Under the pieces are notes generated by a model that was not told the DNA's origin, searched no databases, and saw only the letters and a list, made by a program, of their open reading frames with translations. Source: a virus. Taken from it: a stretch of DNA of 64,000 nucleotides. Location: the IMG/VR virus record IMGVR_UViG_3300042482_001138, positions 186,001 to 250,000 of that record, one strand, 5' to 3'. Of this stretch, positions 22,524 to 30,710 are shown piece by piece. The stretch's first letter is position 1. Each line of letters starts with the position of its first letter. The position numbers and the translations under genes were made by a program.

Positions 22524-22850
22524 ATGAAAATTATTATAACGGAAAGACAATATAATAAAGTAATTGTTCTAAGAAGAATTAATGAAATAATGCATGAAGC
22601 CTTGTTAATGATTAGGGATGATGGGGCTTTTTATGGTGACGTAAACTTTTGTTATCATTACCCCACATTTGAAGGTTTTATGGAAGATATGGTTGAGGAA
22701 ATTATTCGCAATTATGAATATTTTAATAATTTCGACATATCGGATTTTATCTATGATGAAGTTGGTTTTGAAAACTTTATTAACATATTGATTGATGTTC
22801 ACGGTGATGAGATTAGAGAGTTCTATAACTCAAAAACAGAAGATTGTTAA
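22524..22850 (+). CDS. MKIIITE-class LLRR-type module protein
   Basis: 108 residues. Start chosen at 22524 to give MKIIITERQY. A module follows at once (VIVLRRINEIMHEALL ... GFMEDMVEEIIRNYEYF ... EIREFYNSKTEDC). The sister gene 22852 begins 1 nt after its stop. An acidic helical protein of unknown function; possible cut at I-T-E near residue 7. Confidence 0.68.
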   Translation: MKIIITERQYNKVIVLRRINEIMHEALLMIRDDGAFYGDVNFCYHYPTFEGFMEDMVEEIIRNYEYFNNFDISDFIYDEVGFENFINILIDVHGDEIREFYNSKTEDC

Positions 22851-22851
22851 C

Positions 22852-23181
22852 ATGAAAATCATTATCACAGAAAATCAACTATTTCTTATTAGACGGCTAC
22901 AACAATTTGTTGATCTTGTTGAAGATCAGATTGATGGGTACGAAAGAAATGAAGATGGTGCTTGGTGGTGTAAATATAATACCCCCGATTCTTTTTTAGA
23001 AAATTTTAGAGATAGATGTATCGAGGAGTTTGTTAATAACAATTGGGAATTCTTTCATGATAACAGTGAAAATGGGGGATCTAATATGGATATAAGTTTA
23101 TTATATAATATTGTTGATCAAGATTACGGGAACTATATTAAAAATCTTTTTGTTCGTAAGTGTAATTATTATCGTTATTAG
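22852..23181 (+). CDS. MKIIITE-class LLRR-type module protein
   Basis: 109 residues, opening MKIIITENQLFLIRRLQQFV; paralogue of 22524 with the same order (acidic Trp-rich centre GAWWCKYNTPDSFLENF, C-terminal FVRKCNYYRY). Followed by a hairpin-rich GC segment. Function unknown. Confidence 0.68.
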   Translation: MKIIITENQLFLIRRLQQFVDLVEDQIDGYERNEDGAWWCKYNTPDSFLENFRDRCIEEFVNNNWEFFHDNSENGGSNMDISLLYNIVDQDYGNYIKNLFVRKCNYYRY

Positions 23182-23199
23182 TAAAATTCTTCCTTTTTA

Positions 23200-23270
23200 T
23201 TGGGGGCCGGATACCGCGGGTCCCGACTTCGTCGGAAAAATCGACCGACCGAACCCTTCGGGTTTTTAAT
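23200..23270 (+). ncRNA. GC-rich multi-hairpin segment ending in a terminator
   Basis: Much richer in G+C than its surroundings. Hairpins: CCGAC-TTC-GTCGG (23223-23235) and AACCC-TTC-GGGTT (23252-23264) followed by TTTTT, which should terminate transcription. The first part (GGGGGCCGGATACCGCGGG) can pair locally. A small structured RNA or an elaborate terminator. Confidence 0.45.
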
Positions 23271-23374
23271 AGTTCATATTATATCTTACTTAAGTGAATC
23301 TTTCAGAAAAAGGTGGTTTCCCTACTTGACTTAATGGTATTTACTGTTTATAATTTTATACACAAAAAAAAGTT

Positions 23375-23809
23375 ATGACAATTAAACAAGCACTGAAACA
23401 AAAAAATAAACTGATCAAACAGATCGGTGAAAATACAAAGTTGATGCAAGAGTACAACTCAATTGAAGTTGGAAATGAAAGACCATATAGCTCAAACGAA
23501 CTATTGGTTGAAATAACTAAAGACACAAAGGAGTTGGCAAAGTTAAAAACAAAAATTCACATTGCAAACACACCAGTGTTAGAAGACATCTTTTTTATGT
23601 CGGAGTTAAAATCAATGACTCAATCACTTAAAAAAATGGATTGTACCGAAGGGAAGTCAAATAGAGATAGGTACCGATTGGAAAGTGAAAGTATTAAAAC
23701 CTCAGAAATATCTTTGGTTAAACGAAATGAAACAATCAAAGAGTTGGAAGCTCGAATTGAAGAAATCCAAGATCGATTGGATATATTCAACGCAACCACT
23801 CAAATTTAA
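23375..23809 (+). CDS. DIP1984-like helical protein
   Basis: 144 residues, nearly all helical: MTIKQALKQKNKLIKQIGEN, PYSSNELLVEITKDTKELAK, IHIANTP, DRYRLESESIKT and KELEARIEEIQDRLD. The order (start helix, E-L-L-x-E-I, I-x-x-x-N, terminal coiled coil) resembles the DIP1984/DUF6847 family of unknown function. No leader. Monocistronic, with a weak TATTTACT-like sequence upstream. Confidence 0.65.
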   Translation: MTIKQALKQKNKLIKQIGENTKLMQEYNSIEVGNERPYSSNELLVEITKDTKELAKLKTKIHIANTPVLEDIFFMSELKSMTQSLKKMDCTEGKSNRDRYRLESESIKTSEISLVKRNETIKELEARIEEIQDRLDIFNATTQI

Positions 23810-23987
23810 TATGGTTTGTGGGTAGGGTCAAAATGATATGTGTTCTACAATTAGAGACTGAATAGTCAGATAATTGATCGTGATAAAGTAATGGTCCCAA
23901 ACTCATTATTCAAAGACTCAAAAGTCATTTGATTAAAATTTAAAACTCTTGATGACATAATTTTAATCCTCGAAACAAACTATATGG

Positions 23988-24016
23988 AACCCTCACAGAA
24001 ATGTGGGGGTTTTTTA
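23988..24016 (+). terminator. Rho-independent terminator
   Basis: CCCTCAC / GTGGGGG with loop AGAAAT, then TTTTTT. Confidence 0.75.
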
Positions 24017-24025
24017 GTTGTAAGA

Positions 24026-24033
24026 TATTTATT
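24026..24033 (+). promoter_or_regulatory. TATTTATT late promoter motif
   Basis: Ends 4 nt before the ATG at 24038. Confidence 0.5.
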
Positions 24034-24037
24034 TCAT

Positions 24038-24658
24038 ATGAAAATCATTGTTACCGAATCACAGTTAAGACGATACCTTGTTAAAGAATCTACAGAAGAA
24101 TCTGTTGATTTGGAAATGAATCAATCAATAGACACAACAATAAATGAACTACACCCCAACGTTATTCCAAAATTCCAAAAATTAGTAAACGCGTGGAAAG
24201 CTAAGGGATACAAATTTAAAATTACCGACGGATTTAGAACATTTGATGAACAAGAAAACGAATTCCAAAAAGGAACTAGTAAAGCTCGTGGTGGTCTTGG
24301 GATTCACAATTATGGTCATGCGATTGATGTTTATATGTGGAATGGAAAAAATTGGGATAAACCATCTGACGCAATGTTAAAAGTTGCCGTGAACAATGGT
24401 TTTGAATCATACGGTCTTTCTTGGGGTTGGGATTTTTATCACGTACAATATACAAAAGAATTCACAGGTCAAAAAGGTGGTGATGCTAATTTCATAAAAA
24501 AATACGGAAAACAATTAATCGATTCTTATTCCAAAATTTCATCTGAAGACAAAAAGAAAATGAAAAAAAATATTGACGCTAAATTTAAACAGGGGAATGG
24601 CGGTTACAAAGATTTAATTAATAAATGGTTGGACTTATATAGCCCCTTCAAAGATTAA
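24038..24658 (+). CDS. Leader-bearing M15 peptidoglycan peptidase
   Basis: 206 residues. Leader MKIIVTESQLRRYLVKE (V-K-E, cut after E17, then S). The rest is an M15 (VanY/L-Ala-D-Glu endopeptidase-type) zinc peptidase: TDGFRTFDEQ (R67), GIHNYGHAIDV with H90 and D97 as zinc ligands, and WDFYHVQY with D132 and H135. Family knowledge: these cut peptidoglycan stem peptides. The leader suggests a virion-packaged enzyme used at entry rather than only lysis. Single-gene transcript. Confidence 0.85.
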   Translation: MKIIVTESQLRRYLVKESTEESVDLEMNQSIDTTINELHPNVIPKFQKLVNAWKAKGYKFKITDGFRTFDEQENEFQKGTSKARGGLGIHNYGHAIDVYMWNGKNWDKPSDAMLKVAVNNGFESYGLSWGWDFYHVQYTKEFTGQKGGDANFIKKYGKQLIDSYSKISSEDKKKMKKNIDAKFKQGNGGYKDLINKWLDLYSPFKD

Positions 24659-24705
24659 AATTTTTTTGACAAATATTTTTTTTATCATTAATTTTAAATT
24701 TGAAG

Positions 24706-24855
24706 ATGAAAAATTTAGGATTGTTTATTGCAGGAATTGTTACCGCAATTTTGGCTTTGTTATATTTACCACCATTTATAATTTATCTTATTGGTTGTTT
24801 TCAGATTGGGTCATGGATTGGATCTTATATTCAAAACAAAAGATTTGAAGATTAA
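24706..24855 (+). CDS. 49-aa membrane peptide
   Basis: MKNLGLFIAGIVTAILALLY LPPFIIYLIGCFQIGS and a charged end (YIQNKRFED): one or two membrane spans in a good frame. I prefer it to an overlapping frame in another register. Small phage membrane protein, unknown role. Confidence 0.5.
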   Translation: MKNLGLFIAGIVTAILALLYLPPFIIYLIGCFQIGSWIGSYIQNKRFED

Positions 24856-24893
24856 TTAATAATTGGTAACTTATACTGTTTTTATTTCACAAA

Positions 24894-24901
24894 TATTTAT
24901 T
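24894..24901 (+). promoter_or_regulatory. TATTTATT late promoter motif
   Basis: Ends 4 nt before the ATG at 24906. Confidence 0.5.
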
Positions 24902-24905
24902 TTAT

Positions 24906-25205
24906 ATGGTGAATATACCCACATTTTTACTCAGAAGATTTGACGGTCACAAGATAGAAAAGACGATGAAAAAAATTGCCGGTCAAGTTTATTTTGGTAC
25001 TGACAACAAACAAGAATTCAAAGATGAACTTGTTTATAGAACTCTTTCTAATTATTTTTGGACAAAATATAATTTCGATATTACACAACTCAGTGACGAT
25101 GAATTGATATCTATGAATGAATTAATTTTTAAAATCTTTGAACCACTTATGAATGTATATTATTCAGGTCTTAAAAAAAATTACCCGAGTCCAAAAACAA
25201 ATTAA
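24906..25205 (+). CDS. LLRR module protein, leaderless form
   Basis: 99 residues beginning MVNIPTFLLRRFDGHKIEKT; this is the module alone, close in layout to the module in 18288 (NKQEFKDELVYRTLSNYFW, FEPLMNVYYSGL). It shows the natural unit size (about 95 residues). Function unknown. Confidence 0.7.
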   Translation: MVNIPTFLLRRFDGHKIEKTMKKIAGQVYFGTDNKQEFKDELVYRTLSNYFWTKYNFDITQLSDDELISMNELIFKIFEPLMNVYYSGLKKNYPSPKTN

Positions 25206-25240
25206 TTTTATTTTATTAAAAAATTTTTGAAATTCATAAA

Positions 25241-25248
25241 TATTTATA
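25241..25248 (+). promoter_or_regulatory. TATTTATA late promoter motif
   Basis: 12 nt before the ATG at 25261; a second TATTTAT overlaps the start codon. Confidence 0.5.
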
Positions 25249-25260
25249 ATAAAAATATTT

Positions 25261-25767
25261 ATGGAAACAAATAGATTTAAACAACTTTTAGAATCAACTC
25301 TTGGAAATGTTAAACCATTAATTTCTGAACAAAGAGTAAACCAATCATCAATTCAAACAGTTGAACAATATGTTGTAAAATGTCTTACAGACATTAACAA
25401 TTTCATTTTAAAAACAAACAAGGAACAAAAGAAAAATGTACCAATAATTAAATATACCGTTAAAAGAATGAATGTTGCCGCTGATCCATCATACGGGACA
25501 AGACAAACTGTAGAAGTTCCTCAATATACCTTGATGATAAACGGAGTACAGGCACCCGCACAATTAGATTTTGGTGTTTATTTAAATAACCCAAATACTT
25601 TTTTTAGAATTTGGAAAGATACTTTAGGTAATACAGATTGGTTATTGAAAAACATCAAAGATACGCAAATTCTTCCTATAATACAAAATATAGATAAAAA
25701 ATACTACGATTTATCTTTTAGAGCAACGCAGCAAGGTAACAAACAATCCCCTGTAAAAAAACCATAA
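25261..25767 (+). CDS. Leader protein, NRFKQLLES class
   Basis: 168 residues opening METNRFKQLLESTLGNVKPL then ISE (cut after E23, then Q), a near copy of the 21450 leader. The mature parts differ (KRMNVAADPSYGTRQTVEVP here), so the leader was kept while the cargo diverged. Ends at a strong terminator. Function unknown. Confidence 0.73.
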   Translation: METNRFKQLLESTLGNVKPLISEQRVNQSSIQTVEQYVVKCLTDINNFILKTNKEQKKNVPIIKYTVKRMNVAADPSYGTRQTVEVPQYTLMINGVQAPAQLDFGVYLNNPNTFFRIWKDTLGNTDWLLKNIKDTQILPIIQNIDKKYYDLSFRATQQGNKQSPVKKP

Positions 25768-25790
25768 GACACATAAAGTTACTTACAGAA

Positions 25791-25820
25791 AAACCTCATC
25801 TTCAAAAGATGAGGTTTTTT
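25791..25820 (+). terminator. Rho-independent terminator
   Basis: AAACCTCATC / GATGAGGTTT with loop TTCAAAA and a T-run. Confidence 0.8.
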
Positions 25821-25832
25821 ATTTTCTTTATG

Positions 25833-25840
25833 TATTTATA
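25833..25840 (+). promoter_or_regulatory. TATTTATA late promoter motif
   Basis: 15 nt before the ATG at 25856. Confidence 0.45.
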
Positions 25841-25855
25841 ACGTATATATTAATT

Positions 25856-26038
25856 ATGACAAACGAACAAAAAGCACAAAAGTATAACGAACTAATGTAC
25901 GAATATACTAGAACACAGAACAAAATTTCATCAATCAAAGGTGAATCATTGGAATTAAATCAAAAACAAATCCATGAAGTAAGATTATTGGAAGACAAGT
26001 TAAGGTTTTTGATGCAAATGGCAGCGAAACTTCATTAA
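25856..26038 (+). CDS. 60-aa coiled-coil protein
   Basis: MTNEQKAQKYNELMYEYTRT ... EVRLLEDKLRFLMQMAAKLH; fully helical and charged, likely a short coiled coil. No leader, though it has a late-type promoter. Not recognised. Confidence 0.65.
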   Translation: MTNEQKAQKYNELMYEYTRTQNKISSIKGESLELNQKQIHEVRLLEDKLRFLMQMAAKLH

Positions 26039-26056
26039 TTTTTATTTTTTTTATTG

Positions 26057-26064
26057 TATTTATA
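26057..26064 (+). promoter_or_regulatory. TATTTATA late promoter motif
   Basis: 27 nt before the ATG at 26092. Confidence 0.45.
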
Positions 26065-26091
26065 ATAAAAATAAATTACCAAATAAAAAAA

Positions 26092-26730
26092 ATGAAAAAC
26101 TTTATAATAACTGAATCAGAAAAACAAAGAATTTTAGAAATGCACCAAAGTGCAACGTCAAGACAATATTTAAAAGAAAATGAAGATGAATGGATAGACA
26201 TGTCAAATGATATGGAAACAGAATCAGATTTTTCAATGATAGATTTAAAAAATGACAGAAATTTCAAAAGATTGGTTTCATTTCTTAAAAGAAATCCTGA
26301 TGCCGCTATGGATATCAAAAATTCTTTAGAAATGAATATCAATGAGGCTCAAAAATACTATGATTATAGTGATGATCGTGGAAAAAAAGAAATTACTAGA
26401 AATCAGTATCTTAAAAGAAAACTAATTAATTATGGTATATTTGGATTATTAGGGGCTGCAATTGGTGCAACAATGGGAGCCATGGCTGGTGACCAAGTTT
26501 TAGAAGCCGCTCTTCTTATGGCTGGAATGGGTGGTACCGTGGGAGCGGAACTTGCTGGTCAGATTGGTAGAGAAAGAGTCAAAGACGAACCACCAACAGA
26601 CGAAACTTCGATAGAAGATGACGAAACATTAAGTGAACGTTGGTCACAAAAATACAAAAGATCAATAGATTGTAATAACCCAAAGGGTTTTTCACAAAAA
26701 GCCCATTGTCAAGGTAGAAAAAAAAGATAA
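26092..26730 (+). CDS. Leader protein with glycine-zipper membrane segment and C-terminal tag
   Basis: 212 residues. Leader MKNFIITESEKQRILEMHQS then YLKE (cut after E29). Residues about 115-165 are a Gly/Ala-rich hydrophobic stretch (FGLLGAAIGATMGAMAGDQV, LLMAGMGGTVGAELAG), typical of membrane-inserting glycine zippers. The C-terminus carries the tag DCNNPKGFSQKAHCQGRKKR. A packaged membrane-penetrating protein would fit, as inference. Confidence 0.74.
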   Translation: MKNFIITESEKQRILEMHQSATSRQYLKENEDEWIDMSNDMETESDFSMIDLKNDRNFKRLVSFLKRNPDAAMDIKNSLEMNINEAQKYYDYSDDRGKKEITRNQYLKRKLINYGIFGLLGAAIGATMGAMAGDQVLEAALLMAGMGGTVGAELAGQIGRERVKDEPPTDETSIEDDETLSERWSQKYKRSIDCNNPKGFSQKAHCQGRKKR

Positions 26731-26733
26731 ACC

Positions 26734-26760
26734 AAACCCCGCGTTAATGTGGGGTTTTAT
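26734..26760 (+). terminator. Rho-independent terminator
   Basis: AAACCCCGC / GTGGGGTTT with loop GTTAAT and a short T-run. Confidence 0.7.
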
Positions 26761-26770
26761 TTTTATGTAA

Positions 26771-26778
26771 TATTTATA
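26771..26778 (+). promoter_or_regulatory. TATTTATA late promoter motif
   Basis: 12 nt before the ATG at 26791. Confidence 0.5.
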
Positions 26779-26790
26779 AAATAAAAAATT

Positions 26791-27693
26791 ATGAAAAAAG
26801 TATTTAAAAAAATTAGTAAGTTGTTTTCCAAAAACAAAACGGTATCGGTAGATCCAAATACAATCGAAGGTGTGATTGTAAGCACACTTAACACAATTAT
26901 TCAATCACCACAAGTACAGGACATGACATTCAAAGTGTCTTCGTCTTGTGATAAAACATCTGTTTTAAACGACATTGAATTTTGTAACGAAGTTTATGTT
27001 CACGATAAATATACTTGGAGTGTTGTTGATGATGCTTGTATTGATGCTTGTAATGTGGCATATGACATTTGTCATGGCGGATGCTCTGCGATAGATTGGA
27101 CATGTAATAACTGTTGTACTAAAGAATGTAAACAAGGAAGAGATGCTTGTAAAAGTCTTTGTGGTTATTTAGATATGACAGGAGGTTACGAGTTCAGACT
27201 TATGAACATAAAAGGTGTTGGTGGTATTCAAGTAACAAATGTATATGATATGATACCAAAGTCTGATGTAGATAACGTATTTAGTATTACTATGGATTTA
27301 AATGTTCCAAAAGTTACCGCTCAGGCATATTATAAGATTTGGCAAGACCCTATTCCTGCTATGACTGGAACAATTCCTGTGGTTGCATCTAATGTTACAG
27401 GAAAAGCAACCGGAACTTTAATTATTTCTTGTGATGAAAATAATCCTTCTGAATCAGGTTACTATTTACATATTGACACAATAGAAATTAACATACCTAA
27501 AAATGTATTTGATTCAAATATTTTATTAACTGCGGTGTCTATCTTTGGAATGGACATTCAATACTTAACAGGTGGTATTGTTGATCTTGATCAAATGTTG
27601 TTAGATTTAGCGGACGGTGAGTTGGCAGATGTTGTTGTTGATGTCTTAAACGATATTTTGGATGATTATAAATTAATGGATGCAAATTGTTGA
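26791..27693 (+). CDS. Cysteine-rich protein with regular Cx3C-x6 helical array
   Basis: 300 residues. Residues 53-124 contain 12 cysteines, with regular spacing from C83: C-x3-C-x6-C-x3-C-x6-C-x2-CC-x3-C-x6-C-x3-C (ACIDACNVAYDICHGGC, TCNNCCTKECKQGRDAC). In a helix these would line one face, fitting metal binding or stacked disulfides. The remainder is beta-rich (FSITMDLNVPKVTAQAYYKI) with an acidic C-terminus (VVDVLNDILDDYKLMD). The basic start (MKKVFKKISKLFSK) is not a standard leader. Not recognised. Confidence 0.7.
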   Translation: MKKVFKKISKLFSKNKTVSVDPNTIEGVIVSTLNTIIQSPQVQDMTFKVSSSCDKTSVLNDIEFCNEVYVHDKYTWSVVDDACIDACNVAYDICHGGCSAIDWTCNNCCTKECKQGRDACKSLCGYLDMTGGYEFRLMNIKGVGGIQVTNVYDMIPKSDVDNVFSITMDLNVPKVTAQAYYKIWQDPIPAMTGTIPVVASNVTGKATGTLIISCDENNPSESGYYLHIDTIEINIPKNVFDSNILLTAVSIFGMDIQYLTGGIVDLDQMLLDLADGELADVVVDVLNDILDDYKLMDANC

Positions 27694-27696
27694 TAA

Positions 27697-28185
27697 ATGA
27701 AATCCAAATTAGAAAGTCTAAATGATACTAGTTTATCAAGATATCTTAATTATGTAAAAAACGCATTATCTAATGTTGTTGATATTGAAACGATAGAATT
27801 CACTGAATTTTATGAAAAATTAACTTATGATCTTGATTTAGAAAGAAAAATTTTTTCCCCAATAAGAGGTGGTGATAGGTATGATGTAGAATACATCTTT
27901 GCATGTTTTTCATTAAATAATTACGGAAATAATAATTTCGACCCGAATGATTTAATGAGACCTGATCAGAAAGGGTTTACAGTTAACTATATGCTAGATG
28001 AAAGAGAATTAACTAGACGAACCTACAGGATAAAGATGGAAACTTATCTTACGCGAAGAGATTTTGACACATCATATCTTTGGCAACTTAAAAATGAAGA
28101 CGAAATCGATCCATGGTCATGGGAACATGTTGACACAGATTATTTGGATAGTGATTTTGTGGATGATGATTTTGATATACATTAA
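27697..28185 (+). CDS. Unknown acidic protein
   Basis: 162 residues, 3 nt after the Cys-rich gene. Starts MKSKLESLNDTSLSRYLNYV and ends with an acidic Trp-rich tail (PWSWEHVDTDYLDSDFVDDD). The layout (helical front, strand-rich middle) recalls the VGG-type C-terminal domains. No leader of the common classes. Confidence 0.65.
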   Translation: MKSKLESLNDTSLSRYLNYVKNALSNVVDIETIEFTEFYEKLTYDLDLERKIFSPIRGGDRYDVEYIFACFSLNNYGNNNFDPNDLMRPDQKGFTVNYMLDERELTRRTYRIKMETYLTRRDFDTSYLWQLKNEDEIDPWSWEHVDTDYLDSDFVDDDFDIH

Positions 28186-28196
28186 AATTTTATATT

Positions 28197-28748
28197 ATGA
28201 AGTTTATTATAAATGAAAACCAATTTGCCGGATTAAGACAGAAACTTAGAAATTCAATTGAAACGGTAGGTGTATACGAAACTTTGAGAAGGTATAATAT
28301 TACATTAAATATTTTATCGGTAATCTTCGATGGGAACATGCCTGACACATCTTGTTATGATTTGTATGAATTAATTAGAGTATATCTAAGACAAAAAAAG
28401 TTCAAAGAAAAAACTTATAAAAATTTGACATTTAAGTTTAGCTTCGATTCTATGGGTGGGGTTTTAGAATTTGAATGTGAAGATAAAATAAAAAATGATT
28501 TTGTAACAGCGTTTGCTACACCATATTGGGATGGAGAGTGTCACCTTCCAATAGATTTTCAATATTTTGGTTTTATTGGTGGAGGACCAGAATCCGAATT
28601 TGAAATAAGTGGTGATTATTTCTACATTGAAGATTTACCAAATAAATTTAACAGTTTCAACGATGTAATAAAATGGCTAAATGAAGACTATTTAATAATA
28701 CTTTACGATAAGTGTAAAGAAGTTTTTGAATATATGAGAGAACAATGA
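28197..28748 (+). CDS. MKFIINENQ-class protein, VGG-related
   Basis: 183 residues. Opening MKFIINENQFAGLRQKLRNS then IETVGVYETLRRYNITLNIL, the position where VGG-family proteins carry their helix-turn-helix-like segment. A beta-rich domain follows (LTFKFSFDSMGGVLEFEC). ATGA-coupled to 28745. Function unknown. Confidence 0.68.
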   Translation: MKFIINENQFAGLRQKLRNSIETVGVYETLRRYNITLNILSVIFDGNMPDTSCYDLYELIRVYLRQKKFKEKTYKNLTFKFSFDSMGGVLEFECEDKIKNDFVTAFATPYWDGECHLPIDFQYFGFIGGGPESEFEISGDYFYIEDLPNKFNSFNDVIKWLNEDYLIILYDKCKEVFEYMREQ

Positions 28749-29602
28749 AAATAATAATTTCTGAAAAACAATATAGAGCACTTAAGAGTAAATTTCTAAA
28801 CGAAAATGAAGAACTCAATCAGTATGGATTAACTGACAGTGAAATGCGTGAAGTTGAAAAGGTTGCCGAAGAAGAAACTAATGATAGTATTGAAAGATTA
28901 AAAAATAATATAAAAGAGTTGGAGGATGAGGTTAAATTCTATTCAAATTATGACTTTTCTAATATTGATGATGAAAAAGTTAAAGAACATATTATTAAAA
29001 ACTGGATTGAGCCAAAGAAAAAAGAGTTAGTAAAATTAAAAAAGAGTCTTGATGAATTTAATTTTGAAGATTGGAAACAAAGAGTTATGCAGTGGCATTT
29101 ATATAGTGCTGGAGGTGTGGGATATTCTTTTAGATATGAAAGATATAAGAACGAGGCTTTAAATAGAAATTTAACTAAAGAAGATATAATTGATCTATTT
29201 GTTACCGCATTAGAAGGTGGATCTAACTATTGGTATTATATGGACTTACCTGACAACATAAAAAGTTATGGTCAGTATATATCTGAAGCCGTAGGTGAAT
29301 ACATTCTACAGGGAGGTAAAATATATTTTTACGATGATGAATTAAGGTCTGAAGTAATGTATAACTTAAGAAAGGGCGAGTATAAGATAGAAGGAGATAT
29401 AATTGACCAAAAAAGATTTGATGAAGACATAGAAGAAACATATTTAGGATATGTTGATATGGATAAAATTTTAGATGCAATATCTCTAATAAAAAAAGAA
29501 TATCCAAACATTTGGGAAAATATATTATTAGAACAAAGTGATGCGGGTGACGCTGACGTTTTTTTACAACTTAGTGTTATGGGTGAAGTGGTTTTTGGGT
29601 GA
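28745..29602 (+). CDS. Leader protein with 'ALEGGSNYW' phage domain
   Basis: 285 residues. Leader MKIIISEKQYRALKSKFLNE (cut after E20). Then a coiled coil (SIERLKNNIKELEDEVKFY). From about residue 130, TALEGGSNYWYYMDL and GEYILQGGKIYFYDDE match a phage/plasmid family I recall only as hypothetical ('ALEGGSNYW' proteins). Last of a three-gene chain. Confidence 0.72.
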   Translation: MKIIISEKQYRALKSKFLNENEELNQYGLTDSEMREVEKVAEEETNDSIERLKNNIKELEDEVKFYSNYDFSNIDDEKVKEHIIKNWIEPKKKELVKLKKSLDEFNFEDWKQRVMQWHLYSAGGVGYSFRYERYKNEALNRNLTKEDIIDLFVTALEGGSNYWYYMDLPDNIKSYGQYISEAVGEYILQGGKIYFYDDELRSEVMYNLRKGEYKIEGDIIDQKRFDEDIEETYLGYVDMDKILDAISLIKKEYPNIWENILLEQSDAGDADVFLQLSVMGEVVFG

Positions 29603-29658
29603 TAAAAACCATTAAAAAATTAATTTGTGTTTGAAATTATTTTATTTTAAACATTCAA

Positions 29659-29666
29659 TATTTATA
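29659..29666 (+). promoter_or_regulatory. TATTTATA late promoter motif
   Basis: 12 nt before the ATG at 29679. Confidence 0.5.
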
Positions 29667-29678
29667 AATAAAACATCT

Positions 29679-30710
29679 ATGAAAAGATTACTGATAAACG
29701 AACAGGAAAAACTAAGGATATTAAATCTTTATGGTACATCAAAAAATATAATAAAAGAAGAAGTTGTAATCCCATTTTCACAACAATCTGTTTATGATTC
29801 AGGTTCATCCGATCCTGCAAAATTTATAAATGACTTTGTAACAAACTTAATAAAAAAAATTGACGCAGACCCAACGGCAAAAACAATGAGATTAAGTGGT
29901 CAAATGGTATTAAGTCGAGGTACTTTTGCCGCAGGTGCAAGTAATTCTTGGGGTAAGTCCGCAACGGGTTTTGATAGAACGAATGACATGAAACCGGCAA
30001 AACCAAGTGAAACGGTTTTGTATCAAAAAAATTATGATTTGGCATTAGAAAGGGCTAATAAATTTGAAGAAGCTTTATGGCCAATATTAGACAAATATAA
30101 AATAAAAAAATCAACCGATCTTTCTGAAGTTAAAACACTGGCATATGTTGTTGACACTGGAGGAAAAAGTGATTCTGCTAGAGACACCACCAAATACCCA
30201 AATCCAGGTCAAAAAATAAATGTAAACTTAGTTTTTGAATATTCACAAAAACTTGAAGAAAATAAAGACGCAACTAAGATCACATCTTTGAATCAATTTA
30301 GAAAAAACTTTGTTTTAACTGGTTCTTACTACTGTAATGGTAAAAATGGTCTTGGTGTTAGTGCAAATGTTGATACTTATTCTAACCAATGTGCCAAACT
30401 ACCAGCAAACCTAAAAGATGGGAACCACATTTCCGCATGGGAAATAAAATGGAATCCAAACGTAATGAAAAATCCATATACTGTACCTCTATATCGATGG
30501 AATTTTTATTGGGGTGCTGACGGAAAAATAAAATCTATAGTTGGACAACAATTCAATAACGAAGCAAAATATCCGGTAAATAAAATATTTCCACCATCAC
30601 AAAATGTTTCTAAAGATGACAAAACACTATTATATATGATGGGACTAAATGATAATCAAACGGCGACTGGCGGTGCTTTATATACTAAATTGATAAAACC
30701 TTACATTTAA
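29679..30710 (+). CDS. Leader protein, weak OmpA-like domain
   Basis: 343 residues. Start at 29679 gives MKRLLINEQEKLRILNLYGT then NIIKE (cut after E27). Residues about 60-195 have features of an OmpA-like peptidoglycan-binding fold: MRLSGQMVLSRGTF, NYDLALERANKFEEALWPIL and a final strand INVNLVFEY. This is a weak similarity. A Trp-rich C-terminal half (WEIKWNPNVM, YRWNFYWGADGK) is unassigned. Confidence 0.7.
   Translation: MKRLLINEQEKLRILNLYGTSKNIIKEEVVIPFSQQSVYDSGSSDPAKFINDFVTNLIKKIDADPTAKTMRLSGQMVLSRGTFAAGASNSWGKSATGFDRTNDMKPAKPSETVLYQKNYDLALERANKFEEALWPILDKYKIKKSTDLSEVKTLAYVVDTGGKSDSARDTTKYPNPGQKINVNLVFEYSQKLEENKDATKITSLNQFRKNFVLTGSYYCNGKNGLGVSANVDTYSNQCAKLPANLKDGNHISAWEIKWNPNVMKNPYTVPLYRWNFYWGADGKIKSIVGQQFNNEAKYPVNKIFPPSQNVSKDDKTLLYMMGLNDNQTATGGALYTKLIKPYI

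Larger units (their letters stand above)
23810..24037. other. Intergenic region with inverted repeats
   Basis: No gene seen in about 230 bp. GATTAAAATT (23931-23940) and AATTTTAATC (23959-23968) form a 10-bp stem with an 18-nt loop, and GACT-CAAA-AGTC lies just upstream. The region ends in the terminator at 23988. It may hold a small RNA or a long 3' end of 23375. Confidence 0.4.

Noticed and set aside
24666-24848. 60-codon frame overlapping the 49-aa membrane peptide
   Set aside because: The other register (24706) gives a more typical small membrane protein.
29679-30710. Firm OmpA-domain assignment
   Set aside because: Only loose pattern similarity; kept as a weak remark.
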